From the NCBI GenBank assembly GCA_964396055.1, contig CAYNDV010000013.1, positions 1 to 55,280 on the forward strand: a DNA stretch of 55,280 nt, read 5' to 3'. The notes under the pieces were generated by a model that saw nothing but the letters and a program-made list of their open reading frames with translations, was not told the origin of the DNA and did no database searches. Shown here piece after piece: positions 31,445 to 40,655 of the stretch. The position numbers were made by a program, and so were the translations under genes. The stretch is from CAYJPV01 sp964396055. GTDB taxonomy: Bacteria; Acidobacteriota; Vicinamibacteria; Vicinamibacterales; JAKQTR01. Positions within the stretch are counted from its first letter, which is position 1. Every line of letters starts with the position of its first letter.

Positions 31445-32848
31445 ATGGATACCGCGTTCCGCCTCGTCGCCCCGCGTATCACGCCCCCTCTGGATCCAGG
31501 TTTCAGGCCCGCGTCGCTCGCAAGCCGGGCGTTTGCCGCAGAGGTCCGGAACTCCGGCGCGGGCGTGCCCCTGGCGCTCGCGCTCGAGCGCACGGGTGGC
31601 GCCGTGTCCCGCTTCGACACGGTCGTCTTTCCCGACGATCACCCGCGCGCCGCGGCCAACCTCGTCTACGCCGAGCGGTTGCTGAAATTCCTGCTGTGGG
31701 CCCGCGGCGGGTGGCGGGTGTACGTCGGCGGATCGCCGGCCGTCGCGGCGCACCTCGCGTCCGTGTACGCGCCGGACGGGGCGCGCCGGTTCGACTACGA
31801 ATTCATGGGGGCGCAGATCTACCAGCACCCCTTCACGATCACGCCGTGCGCCTTCGAGGCCACGCCCGCACCCCGCGAAACGGGCCAGCCGCTCGGCCGC
31901 CACCTCGACGGCTGCCGCATCGGGTTCGATCTCGGCGCCTCCGACCTGAAGGTATCGGCGGTGGTCGACGGCGAGGCGGTGTTCAGCGACGAAATCGTGT
32001 GGGAGCCTGTCGAGCAGGCCGATCCCGCCTACCACTACGGCCGGATCACCGCCGCGTTGCGCCTCGCGCAGACCAGGATGCCGCGGCTCGACGCCATCGG
32101 CGGCAGCTCGGCCGGCGTGTACGTGGACAACCGGCCGATGGTGGCCTCGTTGTTCCGCGGCATCCCCCCGGATCGTTTCGAGACGATCCGGTCGATGTTC
32201 CTGCGCATCCGCGAGGAGTTCGGCGTGCCGCTCGAGGTCGTGAACGACGGCGACGTGACGGCGCTGGCCGGGGCGATGTCCATCGGCGACGATGGGGTGC
32301 TCGGCGTGGCGATGGGGAGCAGCGAAGCGGCCGGGTACGTCAACCCGGAGGGCGCCATCACCGGGTGGCTGAACGAACTCGCCTTTGCGCCCGTCGATTA
32401 CAGCCCCGACGCGCCCGCCGACGAGTGGTCGGGCGACCGCGGCGTCGGCGCACTCTATTTCTCGCAGCAGTGCGTGTTCCGGCTGGCGCCCCTCGTGGGC
32501 ATCCCGCTGCCGTCGGGCCCCGCCGTCACCAAGGCGGAGAAGCTGAAACACGTCCAGCACCAGCTCGAGGCCGGCCACGAGGGTGCCGCGCAGATCTGGG
32601 ACACGATCGGCGTGTACCTCGGCTACGGCCTCGCGCATTACGCGGAGTTCTACGACCTGCGCCACGTGCTGATTCTCGGCCGCGTGACGTCCGGGCGCGG
32701 CGGGCCTCTGATCCTCGAACGGGCGCAGGCGGTGCTGGCCGAGGAGTTTCCTGACGTGGCGGCACGCGTCAGCATCCAGTTGCCGGACGAGAAGAGCCGC
32801 CGCGTGGGCCAGTCGATCGCCGCCGCCAGCCTGCCCGCGTTGCGTTGA
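31445..32848 (+). CDS. ROK-type (ASKHA fold) sugar kinase-like protein
   Basis: Probably phosphorylates a hexose or N-acetylhexosamine. 467 residues. About 155 residues precede the ROK-like core, longer than ordinary ROK kinases. The core starts with the phosphate-1 motif IGFDLGASDLKVSAVVDGE, continues with GGSSAGVYVDNRP, VVNDGDVTALAGA (the acidic residue in the phosphoryl-transfer site) and GVAMGSSEAAGYV. A ROK Cys-zinc motif is not apparent. No helix-turn-helix is seen, so an enzyme is more likely than a repressor. It ends 42 bases before nagA, which points to a GlcNAc-kinase role; that substrate is an inference from context. Confidence 0.75.
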   Translation: MDTAFRLVAPRITPPLDPGFRPASLASRAFAAEVRNSGAGVPLALALERTGGAVSRFDTVVFPDDHPRAAANLVYAERLLKFLLWARGGWRVYVGGSPAVAAHLASVYAPDGARRFDYEFMGAQIYQHPFTITPCAFEATPAPRETGQPLGRHLDGCRIGFDLGASDLKVSAVVDGEAVFSDEIVWEPVEQADPAYHYGRITAALRLAQTRMPRLDAIGGSSAGVYVDNRPMVASLFRGIPPDRFETIRSMFLRIREEFGVPLEVVNDGDVTALAGAMSIGDDGVLGVAMGSSEAAGYVNPEGAITGWLNELAFAPVDYSPDAPADEWSGDRGVGALYFSQQCVFRLAPLVGIPLPSGPAVTKAEKLKHVQHQLEAGHEGAAQIWDTIGVYLGYGLAHYAEFYDLRHVLILGRVTSGRGGPLILERAQAVLAEEFPDVAARVSIQLPDEKSRRVGQSIAAASLPALR

Positions 32849-32890
32849 CAGTGACGGCGTGGGGCCGCCGGGCGGTCCCGGGAGTTGTGT

Positions 32891-34048
32891 ATGCTGCTTA
32901 TCACGAACGCGACCATCTGCACGCCCGATCGCCGGATCGCGAACGGCGCCGTGCTGGCCGACGGCGGCCGGATCCGCAGCGTGGGCCCCACGGCTGACCT
33001 GCTGGCGGGCAGCGTCCCGGACGGCGCGGTGCGCGTCGATGCCGGCGGCGACTTCCTCGTGCCCGGGTTCATCGACCTCCAGTTCAACGGCGGCTTCGGG
33101 CGCGACTTCACCGAGGACCCGTCGTCGATCTGGGACGTGGCGGCGGGCCTGGCGCGGTACGGCGTCACGGCGTTCCTGCCGACCGTGATCACGTCGCCGC
33201 TGGCAACCGTCGAGGCCGCGCGCCGCGTCGTGGCCGAGGGCCGGCCGTCCGGCTTCGCGGGGGCGGCGCCGCTGGGCCTCCACGTCGAGGGGCCGTTCCT
33301 CAACCCGCGCAAGAAGGGCGCCCACAACCCGGCGCACATCCAGGCGGCCACCCTGGCTGCGGTCGAGGGCTGGTCGCCCGAGCGGGGCGTGAGTCTGGTG
33401 ACGCTCGCGCCCGAAATGCCCGGCGCGCTGGAGGTCGTCGCCGCCCTGACCGCGCGCGGCGTGCTCGTGAGCGCTGGCCACACGATGGCCACCTACGACG
33501 AGGCCCGCGCCGGCTTCGATGCCGGCATCCGCTACGGCACGCACTTGTTCAACGCGATGCCGGCCCTGCACCACCGCGATCCCGGCCTGCCGGGCGCGCT
33601 GCTCACCGACCCCCGGGTCACCGTCGGCGTCATCACCGACGGCGTCCACACGCATCCCGCCATCGTCGGGCTCGCCTGGAAGGCGCTCGGGCCCGCCCGC
33701 ATGAGTGTCGTGACCGATGCGATGGCCGCCCTGGGCATGCCGCCGGGTCGACACCGCCTCGGGGACTTCGACGTGCACGTGGACGCCACCAGCGCGCGCC
33801 TGGCCGACGGCACCCTGGCGGGCAGCATCCTGTCCCTCGACGAGGCGCTGCGCAACGTCATCCGGTTCACGGATTGCCGCCTCGAGGACGCGCTGCAGAC
33901 CATGACCAGCACCGCGGCACGGGTGCTGGGCCTCGGCCATCAACGGGGGCGGATCGAGGCGGGCTACGCGGCCGACCTGGTGCTGCTGTCACGGGACCTG
34001 CAGGTGCGCCAGACCTTCGTGGGCGGCGTCAGCGTGTACCGCGCCTGA
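32891..34048 (+). CDS. nagA: N-acetylglucosamine-6-phosphate deacetylase
   Basis: Cytosolic amidohydrolase that removes acetate from GlcNAc-6-phosphate. ATG 32891 with GGGAG upstream gives 385 residues, the family size; a TTG two codons earlier is less likely. Features: PGFIDLQFNGGFG at the start of the barrel (HxH replaced by Q-F-N, as in many NagA), metal-ligand Glu in LHVEGPFLNP, His in VSAGHTMA and in THLFNAMPALHHR, substrate loop ITDGVHTHP, and the catalytic Asp in VVTDAMAALGM. The gene follows the ROK-type kinase, giving an amino-sugar operon that could serve chitin or peptidoglycan turnover. A transport gene and nagB are not present here. Confidence 0.93.
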   Translation: MLLITNATICTPDRRIANGAVLADGGRIRSVGPTADLLAGSVPDGAVRVDAGGDFLVPGFIDLQFNGGFGRDFTEDPSSIWDVAAGLARYGVTAFLPTVITSPLATVEAARRVVAEGRPSGFAGAAPLGLHVEGPFLNPRKKGAHNPAHIQAATLAAVEGWSPERGVSLVTLAPEMPGALEVVAALTARGVLVSAGHTMATYDEARAGFDAGIRYGTHLFNAMPALHHRDPGLPGALLTDPRVTVGVITDGVHTHPAIVGLAWKALGPARMSVVTDAMAALGMPPGRHRLGDFDVHVDATSARLADGTLAGSILSLDEALRNVIRFTDCRLEDALQTMTSTAARVLGLGHQRGRIEAGYAADLVLLSRDLQVRQTFVGGVSVYRA

Positions 34049-34096
34049 CCGGCTGGCGAGCCGCGTCGTCCTGCCTCCGCCGACAGAGATCCGCCG

Positions 34097-36736
34097 CTAC
34101 TCGCTGAGGGCGGCCCAGGCCCCGTAGGCGGTCACCGTCCCGACGACCACGACGGCGAAGACCGACGCCTCGGCGTACCAGGCCCCCAGGTCGAGCGTCA
34201 GCGGGTACGACTGCAGCAGGTAGTTCACGAAGGTGGCCGTCAGGGCCGTGACCAGCCCGAAACGCAGCAGGGCCACGCCGGTGAGCGCGCCGACCAGCCC
34301 GCCCATCACCAGCCACGACGTCGCGGGATGAACGCCTTCGAGCGCGGTCAGCCAGGCCGTGGCGGCGACGAAGACCGCCGCGGCCAGCCACGTCCGCCGC
34401 AGCACCGCGCGCAGCAGGACCAGGAACATGACCGTGAAGACCGTGTCGTAGATCGCGTCGAGCAGCACCTCGACGGCGGTGGCCGCCTGGCCCCGCGTGC
34501 CCAGGGTGGCGACGAGCACATCAGGATCGAACCGCCAGGGCTGATCCAGGAGGCTGAGCCAGCGGGGCAGGGCCTCGTCGAGCAGGAGCAGCAGCATGTA
34601 GGCCGCGCCGATCGCCGCGCCGACCGCGACGTCGCGGCCGAGAATCGGGTCGCGCAGGCGTCCGGCCATCAGGCGGTTGAACGAAATCAGCACCTGCGGC
34701 CAGATGCGCCGCACCTGCGGCTCGAGGGCCACGTAGAACAGCCACACCCGGGCCGCTTCCAGCAGGGCCGATCCCGTCGCAGCGAAGAGCCGGTCGACCT
34801 CGGCATCCCAGTCGGCCACGTGGGTGGCGCGCATGACCCACGTGACCAGCCGGGCGGCCAGCACAAAGGCCGCCAGCCGCAGGGCTGCCCGCCTGTCCAC
34901 GCGGCCGTGCGCGAAGTTGCGCCGCGCAATCGGAATCGCCGCCACCAGCAGCAGGAGCAACTGGAGGTCGGTCAGCTTCAGAAACAGCCCGAATCGCTCC
35001 GCCGGCGGCTCGTCGAGGGCGCGGGCCCACTCACGCACCCGGAAGTACACCGGGCGCCCGCCGTACTCGCCGGCCTCCACGTGAAGATACCCGCCCGGCA
35101 CGGCCGGATCCGGGCCCTGCCACGCGCGCCGCGCATCGACGTGGAACGGCGGGAGGCCTTCGGGTTCGGCCGGCGCGAAGGCGGCTGACGCCAGCCCGGC
35201 GAGACCGAACACCGGCGCCCAGTCGACCGCCGGCGCGTCCGGCCCGGGCCGTGGCCACGTGGCCTCCGGCACGGTTTCGAGCAGCACCAGCAGCCCGGCC
35301 GGATCGAGGACCACCCTGGATGCGCCGGGGCGATTCGGCGGATCGTCGAGGGTCACCGACGAGAACCCCCAGAACACGTTGCGCAGCTCACCCGGGACCA
35401 GCGGCGCCGTCGACCGACGGTACCAGAAGAGCACCGGCTTTGCTGCATCGATGGCCGGATCGGCGACGGCCAGACCCGCAGCGTCGGATGCGGGCGCGTG
35501 GAACGCCCCGGTCTGTTTCAGCACCGCGGCGGCACGATCGGCGAGCACGGCCGGGCTCGTGTCGAGGCCCTGCCGGGCGGGGTCGAACAACGGTCCGGCC
35601 AGGGCGAACGACGCCGCGACGGCCAGGACGCAGACCGCCACTGCCGCCCACACCGCCGCGGGGCGCACGGCGTGGCCGCGCAGCCGCGAGGCGGCCACGG
35701 CTTCCGGCGACGGCGTCTCGCCGGCCGCGATCGCGGCGGCGAGTGGATCGGGCGCCGCGAAGACCCCGGCGACGACACGGGCCGACGCGGGCCGTCGGGC
35801 CGGATCCGGATCGAGGCACTGCAGGATCACCGTGTCGATGGCCGGGTCGATGTCTCCGGTGAGTTCCACCAGCGATCGCGGCGCATCGGCCGGGCCGGCG
35901 AACGGATGGCGGGCGGCGTGGATCTCGTACAGGAGCACCCCGAGCGCGTAGAGGTCGCTCTGCACCGAGGCCGCGCGGCCCTGCAACTGCTCGGGCGCCA
36001 TGTAGGCGGGCGTGCCCGTCGAATCGGCCGGCGCGTGCGCCGGAGTCGCGATGCCGAAATCGGTGAGCCGCACCTGACCGCGCCCGTCGATCATGACGTT
36101 GCCAGGCTTGAGGTCCCGGTGCAGCACGCCCCGGGCATGCACCGCGGCCAGGCCGTCGCAGACCTGCCGCGACACTTCCGCGGCCTTGGCGGGCGACAGG
36201 CGCCCGATGCGCCGCATCAGCGAGGCGAGATCCTCACCGTCGACGTACTCCATCGAGATGAAGACGTCGCCCTCGTGTTCCCCGACGTCATGGACGCGGC
36301 ACACGTTCGGGTGGGTGACCTCGCGGGCCAGACGCACCTCGCGGTACACGCGCTCGCGGGCGGCCGCGTCGGCCGCCACGCCGGCCGGCAGGAACTTCAA
36401 CGCCACGCGCTGGCCCAGCACGACATCGTCGGCGCGGTAGACCTCGCCCATGCCGCCACGGCCGGCGAGCGCGACGATCCGGAACCGGCCGGCCAGCAGC
36501 GTGCCCGTATCGAACCGGCCCGCTGCGCGATGGGTGCCGGCGGGGCCGTCCTCCGGCACGGCACCGGCGGCCGCCGCCGCGGACTCGTCATGGTAGGCGA
36601 GGAGGGACTCGACCTCGAGGCGCAGGTCCGGATCCCCCGCGCACGCGTCGTCGAGCCAGGCGCCGCGCGTGGCCGCGTCCTGCTGGCAGGCCTCCAGGAA
36701 CACCGCCTTGATGCGGGCGTGGCGCTCGGGCGTCAC
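34097..36736 (-). CDS. Transmembrane Ser/Thr protein kinase (Hanks type)
   Basis: Signalling kinase, 879 residues from GTG 36736, which overlaps the sigma-factor stop as GTGA. The N-terminal about 80 residues are a helical segment common to acidobacterial kinases (ERHARIKAVFLEAC). Kinase domain about 75-345: GRGGMGEVYRA (Gly loop), VALKFLP (ATP Lys), LHRDLKPGNVM, LTDFGIA, GTPAYMAPEQL. A transmembrane helix follows near 360-385, then an extracytoplasmic part of about 200 residues and at least seven further hydrophobic helices to the C-terminus. A multi-helix sensor module of this kind could receive a membrane or envelope signal. Likely works with the ECF sigma factor. Confidence 0.9.
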   Translation of the reverse strand: MTPERHARIKAVFLEACQQDAATRGAWLDDACAGDPDLRLEVESLLAYHDESAAAAAGAVPEDGPAGTHRAAGRFDTGTLLAGRFRIVALAGRGGMGEVYRADDVVLGQRVALKFLPAGVAADAAARERVYREVRLAREVTHPNVCRVHDVGEHEGDVFISMEYVDGEDLASLMRRIGRLSPAKAAEVSRQVCDGLAAVHARGVLHRDLKPGNVMIDGRGQVRLTDFGIATPAHAPADSTGTPAYMAPEQLQGRAASVQSDLYALGVLLYEIHAARHPFAGPADAPRSLVELTGDIDPAIDTVILQCLDPDPARRPASARVVAGVFAAPDPLAAAIAAGETPSPEAVAASRLRGHAVRPAAVWAAVAVCVLAVAASFALAGPLFDPARQGLDTSPAVLADRAAAVLKQTGAFHAPASDAAGLAVADPAIDAAKPVLFWYRRSTAPLVPGELRNVFWGFSSVTLDDPPNRPGASRVVLDPAGLLVLLETVPEATWPRPGPDAPAVDWAPVFGLAGLASAAFAPAEPEGLPPFHVDARRAWQGPDPAVPGGYLHVEAGEYGGRPVYFRVREWARALDEPPAERFGLFLKLTDLQLLLLLVAAIPIARRNFAHGRVDRRAALRLAAFVLAARLVTWVMRATHVADWDAEVDRLFAATGSALLEAARVWLFYVALEPQVRRIWPQVLISFNRLMAGRLRDPILGRDVAVGAAIGAAYMLLLLLDEALPRWLSLLDQPWRFDPDVLVATLGTRGQAATAVEVLLDAIYDTVFTVMFLVLLRAVLRRTWLAAAVFVAATAWLTALEGVHPATSWLVMGGLVGALTGVALLRFGLVTALTATFVNYLLQSYPLTLDLGAWYAEASVFAVVVVGTVTAYGAWAALSE

Positions 36737-37308
36737 CGCGCACTCCGATCCAGCTCCCGTCGCAGCCAAGCGCGGGCGTGCGTCCACTCCGCTTCGATCG
36801 TCCGCACCGAGACGCCGAGGGCCTCGGCGGCCTCCTTCACCGACAGGCCCCCGAAGAACCGCAGTTCGACAATCCGGGCCTGACGGGGATCGATCACCGC
36901 GAGGCGCTCCAGCGCGTCGTGGATGGCTTCGACATCGACGCCCTCCGGGGAGAGGGCCACCAGATCCGGTTGCAGCGTGACGGCCAGCAGGCGGCCGCCC
37001 CGCTTGAGGCGATTGTGGTGCCGGGCGTGATCGACGAGCACCCGCTTCATGGCGCCGGCCGCCACCGCCACGAAATGCGTGCGGCCCTGCCAGTCGGCCC
37101 GGGTCTGGTCCACCAGCTTGACGTAGGCCTCGTTGACGAGGGCCGTGGGCTGCAGGGTGTGGCCCTGGCGCTCGGCTCGGAGGTAGTGGGCCGCCAGCCG
37201 GCGAAGTTCCGCGTAGACGACCGGGAACAGCCGGTCGGCCGCCCCGGGATCGCGCCGGGCGACCGCGGCCACGTCGCCGGCGACGTCGGGGACGACCCGT
37301 GGCTTCAC
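36733..37308 (-). CDS. ECF-family RNA polymerase sigma factor (TIGR02999 type)
   Basis: Alternative sigma factor, 191 residues from GTG 37308, with GGAG nine bases upstream. Region 2 shows LFPVVYAELRRLAAHYLRAE, TLQPTALVNEAYVKLVDQ and HFVAVAAGAMKRVLVDHAR. Region 4 shows LAVIDPRQARIVELRFFGGLSVKEAAEALGVSVRTIEAEW, a helix-turn-helix. This ECF subgroup is typically encoded next to a Ser/Thr kinase instead of an anti-sigma factor, and here the genes overlap by four bases, so the kinase probably controls it by phosphorylation. Divergent from the secreted protease at 37406. Confidence 0.92.
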   Translation of the reverse strand: MKPRVVPDVAGDVAAVARRDPGAADRLFPVVYAELRRLAAHYLRAERQGHTLQPTALVNEAYVKLVDQTRADWQGRTHFVAVAAGAMKRVLVDHARHHNRLKRGGRLLAVTLQPDLVALSPEGVDVEAIHDALERLAVIDPRQARIVELRFFGGLSVKEAAEALGVSVRTIEAEWTHARAWLRRELDRSAR

Positions 37309-37405
37309 GTAGCGGACTCCTGGCCCGGCCGGACCGTTGCGGGTTTGCCGGGTGATTGTCGCGTTACAGGGCAGCACGCGCCTGTTCGACGAAGGAGAGG
37401 ACCCC

Positions 37406-40400
37406 ATGCCATCGAGCACCCACTCACACAGCCGTCTGCGGGCCGGGTTCGGACTGCTGGCTGTCGCGCTGGTCGCCGCATTGTACGGCAACGGCACCGC
37501 CGCTCAGCAGGGAATCAGCAGCCGGAAACTGATCGTCGGGACGTCCGACACGGCGGCGGTCGGGGCGATCGCGCAGCGTCAAGCCCTGCTGTACGAGGCG
37601 GACTACGGGAGCTTCCGCCTGGTGGTTGTCGACGAACGCCGCCTGGGTGGTCCCGAGGCCGTGGATGCCCTGGGCGCCTGGTCCCGCAACGACATGAACC
37701 TCGTGGTATTCAACGGGTGCGCGATCGACACGACCCGGCCGGCGACGGCGGCGTGCGACCTGCCGCCCGACCTGCGGCAGGCCGGCGACGGCGTCGGCCC
37801 GGGCGAGGCGCCCGCGCGCGTCGCCCTGGATCTGACGCGCCCGGACCCTGACGCGCCGGTGGTCGAGCCCGGCCGGGCCCTCGCGGACTCATTGTTCGTC
37901 GTGCAGTTCATCGGGCCGATCCAGGACGCGTGGCTGAGCGAACTGGCCTCAGCCGGTATCCAGGTCGTGGCCTACGTGCCCGCCAACGCGTACGTGGTCG
38001 AGGCGCACGGCCGCGCCGCCGACCGGTTGCGCGCGTGGCGCGCGTCGCGGCCCCACGTGCAGTTTGTCGGCGCCTACCAGCCCGGGTACCGGCTGACGCC
38101 GGGACTGCGCGCGCGTGCGGCGGCCGGCGACGGCGGCGAGGTGGACGTCACCGTGCAGCTGGTGCAGGGTCCCGGCGCCATGGAAGCCGTGGACGTGCTC
38201 GAAGGGCTGGCCACCTCGTCGGCCGGTGCGCACCGCGTGATGAACTTCCTCAACGTTGCCCTCAGGGTGCCCGCCTCCCGTCTCGCCACGATGGCCCAGG
38301 TGGACGGGGTGTTCGCCATCGAGGAACGACGCGAACGCCGGCGCCTGGACGAGATCCAGGGGCAGATCATGGCCGGTAATCTCACCGGCACCCGGCCGAC
38401 GGGGCCGGGCTACCTGGCCTGGCTGACCGCGCGGGGCTTCACGGCGGCCCAGTTCGGTTCCTTCGTGGTCAACGTCGTCGACGACGCGCCGTCGCTGCAG
38501 GGGCATCCGGACATGGCGTCCAGCCGCGTCGCGTTTCAGCTGAACCCGACCAGCCAGACGGGCGCGCAGGGCGGTCACGGGTTCCTCAACGCCATGATCG
38601 TGGGCGGCCTCAACGCGCTCGATGGATCCTCCTATCGGGATGCGTCCGGCTATCGCTACGGACTTGGGATCGCGCCCTACGCCCGGGTCGGCGTGACGGC
38701 GATCTTCGGCAACGGCAACGCGACGCCGACGCAGTGGGAGAGCACGGCCTGGGGCCGCAACGCCCGCATCTCGAGCAACTCGTGGGGCTACGACAGCACC
38801 CGCTACGACAGTGCCGCGCAGGAGTTCGATCGCATCGTGCGCGACGCACAACCCGGTTCGAGCGGAGCCCAACCGATGACGGTGGTCTTTGCTGCCGGCA
38901 ACGACGGGCCGACGACCAACACGGTGGGCAGCCCGGGCACGGCCAAGAACATCATCACCGTGGGCGCCAGCGAGAACTACCGGATGACCGGCACCGACGG
39001 CTGCGGTGTGCCGAACAGCCAGGCCGACAGCGCCAACGACGTCGTGGGGTTCTCGAGCCGCGGGCCCGTGAACCCGTCGGGCGGCGACGGCCGGGTGAAG
39101 CCGGACCTGGTGGCGCCAGGGACGCACATCCAGGCCGGCGTGCCGCAGTCGAGCTACGACGGCAGCAGCGTGTGCGACCAGTACTGGCCGTTGTCGCAGC
39201 GGCTCTACGGGTGGTCCAGCGGCACGTCGCATTCCACGCCCGCCGTAGCGGGCGCAGCCGCCCTCGTCTACCAGCATTTCCTCAACGAGGGCCGGAGCGC
39301 GCCCAGCCCGGCGATGGTGAAGGCGTACCTCATGAACGCGGCGGCGTACATGACCGGGACGGGCGCCAACGACACGCTGCCCTCGAACAACCAGGGCATG
39401 GGCCGAGTGGATCTCGGGCGCGCGTTCGACGACGTGCCGCGGCGGTTGACGGACCAGACGGTGGTGTTCGGTGCCACCGGCCAGACGCACCGGGTGTCCG
39501 GTAGTGTCGTGGACACCGGCGCGCCGGTGCGCGTCACGCTGGCGTGGACCGACGCGCCGGGATCGACCACGGGGGCCCCGTGGGTGAACAACCTCGACCT
39601 CGACGTGACCGTCGGCGGGCAGACATACCGCGGCAACGTGTTCGCGAAGGCGTGGTCCGTGACGGGCGGCACAGCCGACCTCAAGAACAACGTGGAGTCC
39701 GTCGTCCTGCCGGCCGGCGTGTCGGGAGCGGTCACGGTGACGGTGCGGGCCGCCAACATCGCCGGTGATGGCGTGCCGGGCAACGCCGACACGACCGACC
39801 AGGACTTCGCCCTGGTGGTCTACAACGTGGGCGAGGGCGGAGGCCCGGCCGGCAATGCCCTCACCGCATCCCCGGCCAGCCTCACGTTCGCGGCGGCCGT
39901 GGGGCAGGCGCCCGCGTCGCAGACGATCGCGCTCGGCGCCACCGGTGCGGCGCTGGCCTGGACGGCGACGTCCAGTGCCGCGTGGCTCAGCGTCTCGCCC
40001 GCGAGCGGCACGACGCCCGCGTCGCTGTCGGCGTCCGTGTCGGGCGCCTTGTCGGCTGGCACCTACGACGCGACGATCACTGTAGCGTCGGCCGGCGCCT
40101 CCAACTCGCCGCTGGCCGTCCCGGTGCGGTTCACCGTGTCGGGTGGCGCGACCGACCTGCTCGTGAACGGCGGCTTCGAAGGCGGCCTCGCACCCTGGAG
40201 CGTCTCCGGCGACGTGTCCCATCGATCTGATCCGGCGCTGGCGCACACCGGGGCCGGCTTCGCGGTGCTGGGCGGGCGCAACTACGCCAGGGGCCAGCTG
40301 CGGCAGCGGATCACCATCCCTGCAGGTGCCACCTCGGCCGCGGTCAGCTTCTGGCTGTCCGTGACGTCGACGGAGGCGGCCGGCGCCCGCGCCTACGATA

Positions 40401-40615
40401 CGCTGCAGGTCGAGATCCGCGATACGCGCGGCACGCTGCTGAAGCGCCTGGCCACGTACAGCAACCAGCAGAAGGGCGCGCCCGGATCGTGGACCGGGCG
40501 GGGGACGTTCAGTCTGCTGGCGTACCGGGGACGGACGATCGAGTTGCGGTTCAACGCCGCCACCGACTCGACGTTGCCGACGACCTTCAACATCGACGAC
40601 GTGGCCGTGAAGTAG
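37406..40615 (+). CDS. Large secreted S8 protease with BACON-like and C-terminal jelly-roll domains
   Basis: Extracellular subtilase of the kp43-like group, 1069 residues. ATG 37406 with AGGAGAGG upstream; signal peptide to about residue 36. The triad is D359 (VVDDAP), H391 (GGHGFLN) and S608 (SSGTSHSTP). A propeptide-like region of about 300 residues precedes the triad, including a segment matching inhibitor/processing domains (VQFIGPIQDAWL). After the protease come a P-type beta domain (VRVTLAWTDAPG, NNLDLDVTV), a BACON/Ig-like module near 820-910 (LTASPASLTFAAAVGQ, WLSVSPASGT) and a carbohydrate-binding-like jelly roll (LLVNGGFEGGLAPW). The catalytic His lacks the usual HGTHVAG context, normal for this subgroup. 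Divergent from the ECF-kinase pair. Confidence 0.88.
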   Translation: MPSSTHSHSRLRAGFGLLAVALVAALYGNGTAAQQGISSRKLIVGTSDTAAVGAIAQRQALLYEADYGSFRLVVVDERRLGGPEAVDALGAWSRNDMNLVVFNGCAIDTTRPATAACDLPPDLRQAGDGVGPGEAPARVALDLTRPDPDAPVVEPGRALADSLFVVQFIGPIQDAWLSELASAGIQVVAYVPANAYVVEAHGRAADRLRAWRASRPHVQFVGAYQPGYRLTPGLRARAAAGDGGEVDVTVQLVQGPGAMEAVDVLEGLATSSAGAHRVMNFLNVALRVPASRLATMAQVDGVFAIEERRERRRLDEIQGQIMAGNLTGTRPTGPGYLAWLTARGFTAAQFGSFVVNVVDDAPSLQGHPDMASSRVAFQLNPTSQTGAQGGHGFLNAMIVGGLNALDGSSYRDASGYRYGLGIAPYARVGVTAIFGNGNATPTQWESTAWGRNARISSNSWGYDSTRYDSAAQEFDRIVRDAQPGSSGAQPMTVVFAAGNDGPTTNTVGSPGTAKNIITVGASENYRMTGTDGCGVPNSQADSANDVVGFSSRGPVNPSGGDGRVKPDLVAPGTHIQAGVPQSSYDGSSVCDQYWPLSQRLYGWSSGTSHSTPAVAGAAALVYQHFLNEGRSAPSPAMVKAYLMNAAAYMTGTGANDTLPSNNQGMGRVDLGRAFDDVPRRLTDQTVVFGATGQTHRVSGSVVDTGAPVRVTLAWTDAPGSTTGAPWVNNLDLDVTVGGQTYRGNVFAKAWSVTGGTADLKNNVESVVLPAGVSGAVTVTVRAANIAGDGVPGNADTTDQDFALVVYNVGEGGGPAGNALTASPASLTFAAAVGQAPASQTIALGATGAALAWTATSSAAWLSVSPASGTTPASLSASVSGALSAGTYDATITVASAGASNSPLAVPVRFTVSGGATDLLVNGGFEGGLAPWSVSGDVSHRSDPALAHTGAGFAVLGGRNYARGQLRQRITIPAGATSAAVSFWLSVTSTEAAGARAYDTLQVEIRDTRGTLLKRLATYSNQQKGAPGSWTGRGTFSLLAYRGRTIELRFNAATDSTLPTTFNIDDVAVK

Positions 40616-40636
40616 CGGCAGGCGCGGCCGTCCGGG

Positions 40637-40643
40637 GTATACT
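40637..40643 (+). promoter_or_regulatory. -10 box GTATACT, near-leaderless SDR mRNA
   Basis: TATACT at 40638-40643 preceded by G. Twelve bases separate it from ATG 40656, leaving a leader of about five bases, and no ribosome site is visible. Confidence 0.5.
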
Positions 40644-40655
40644 CTCGGCCCTGGT

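Noticed and set aside
32888..32894. GTATGCT box as a nagA promoter
   Set aside because: It overlaps the nagA ATG (32891), so a transcript from it would lack the start codon; nagA is probably read from the ROK promoter.
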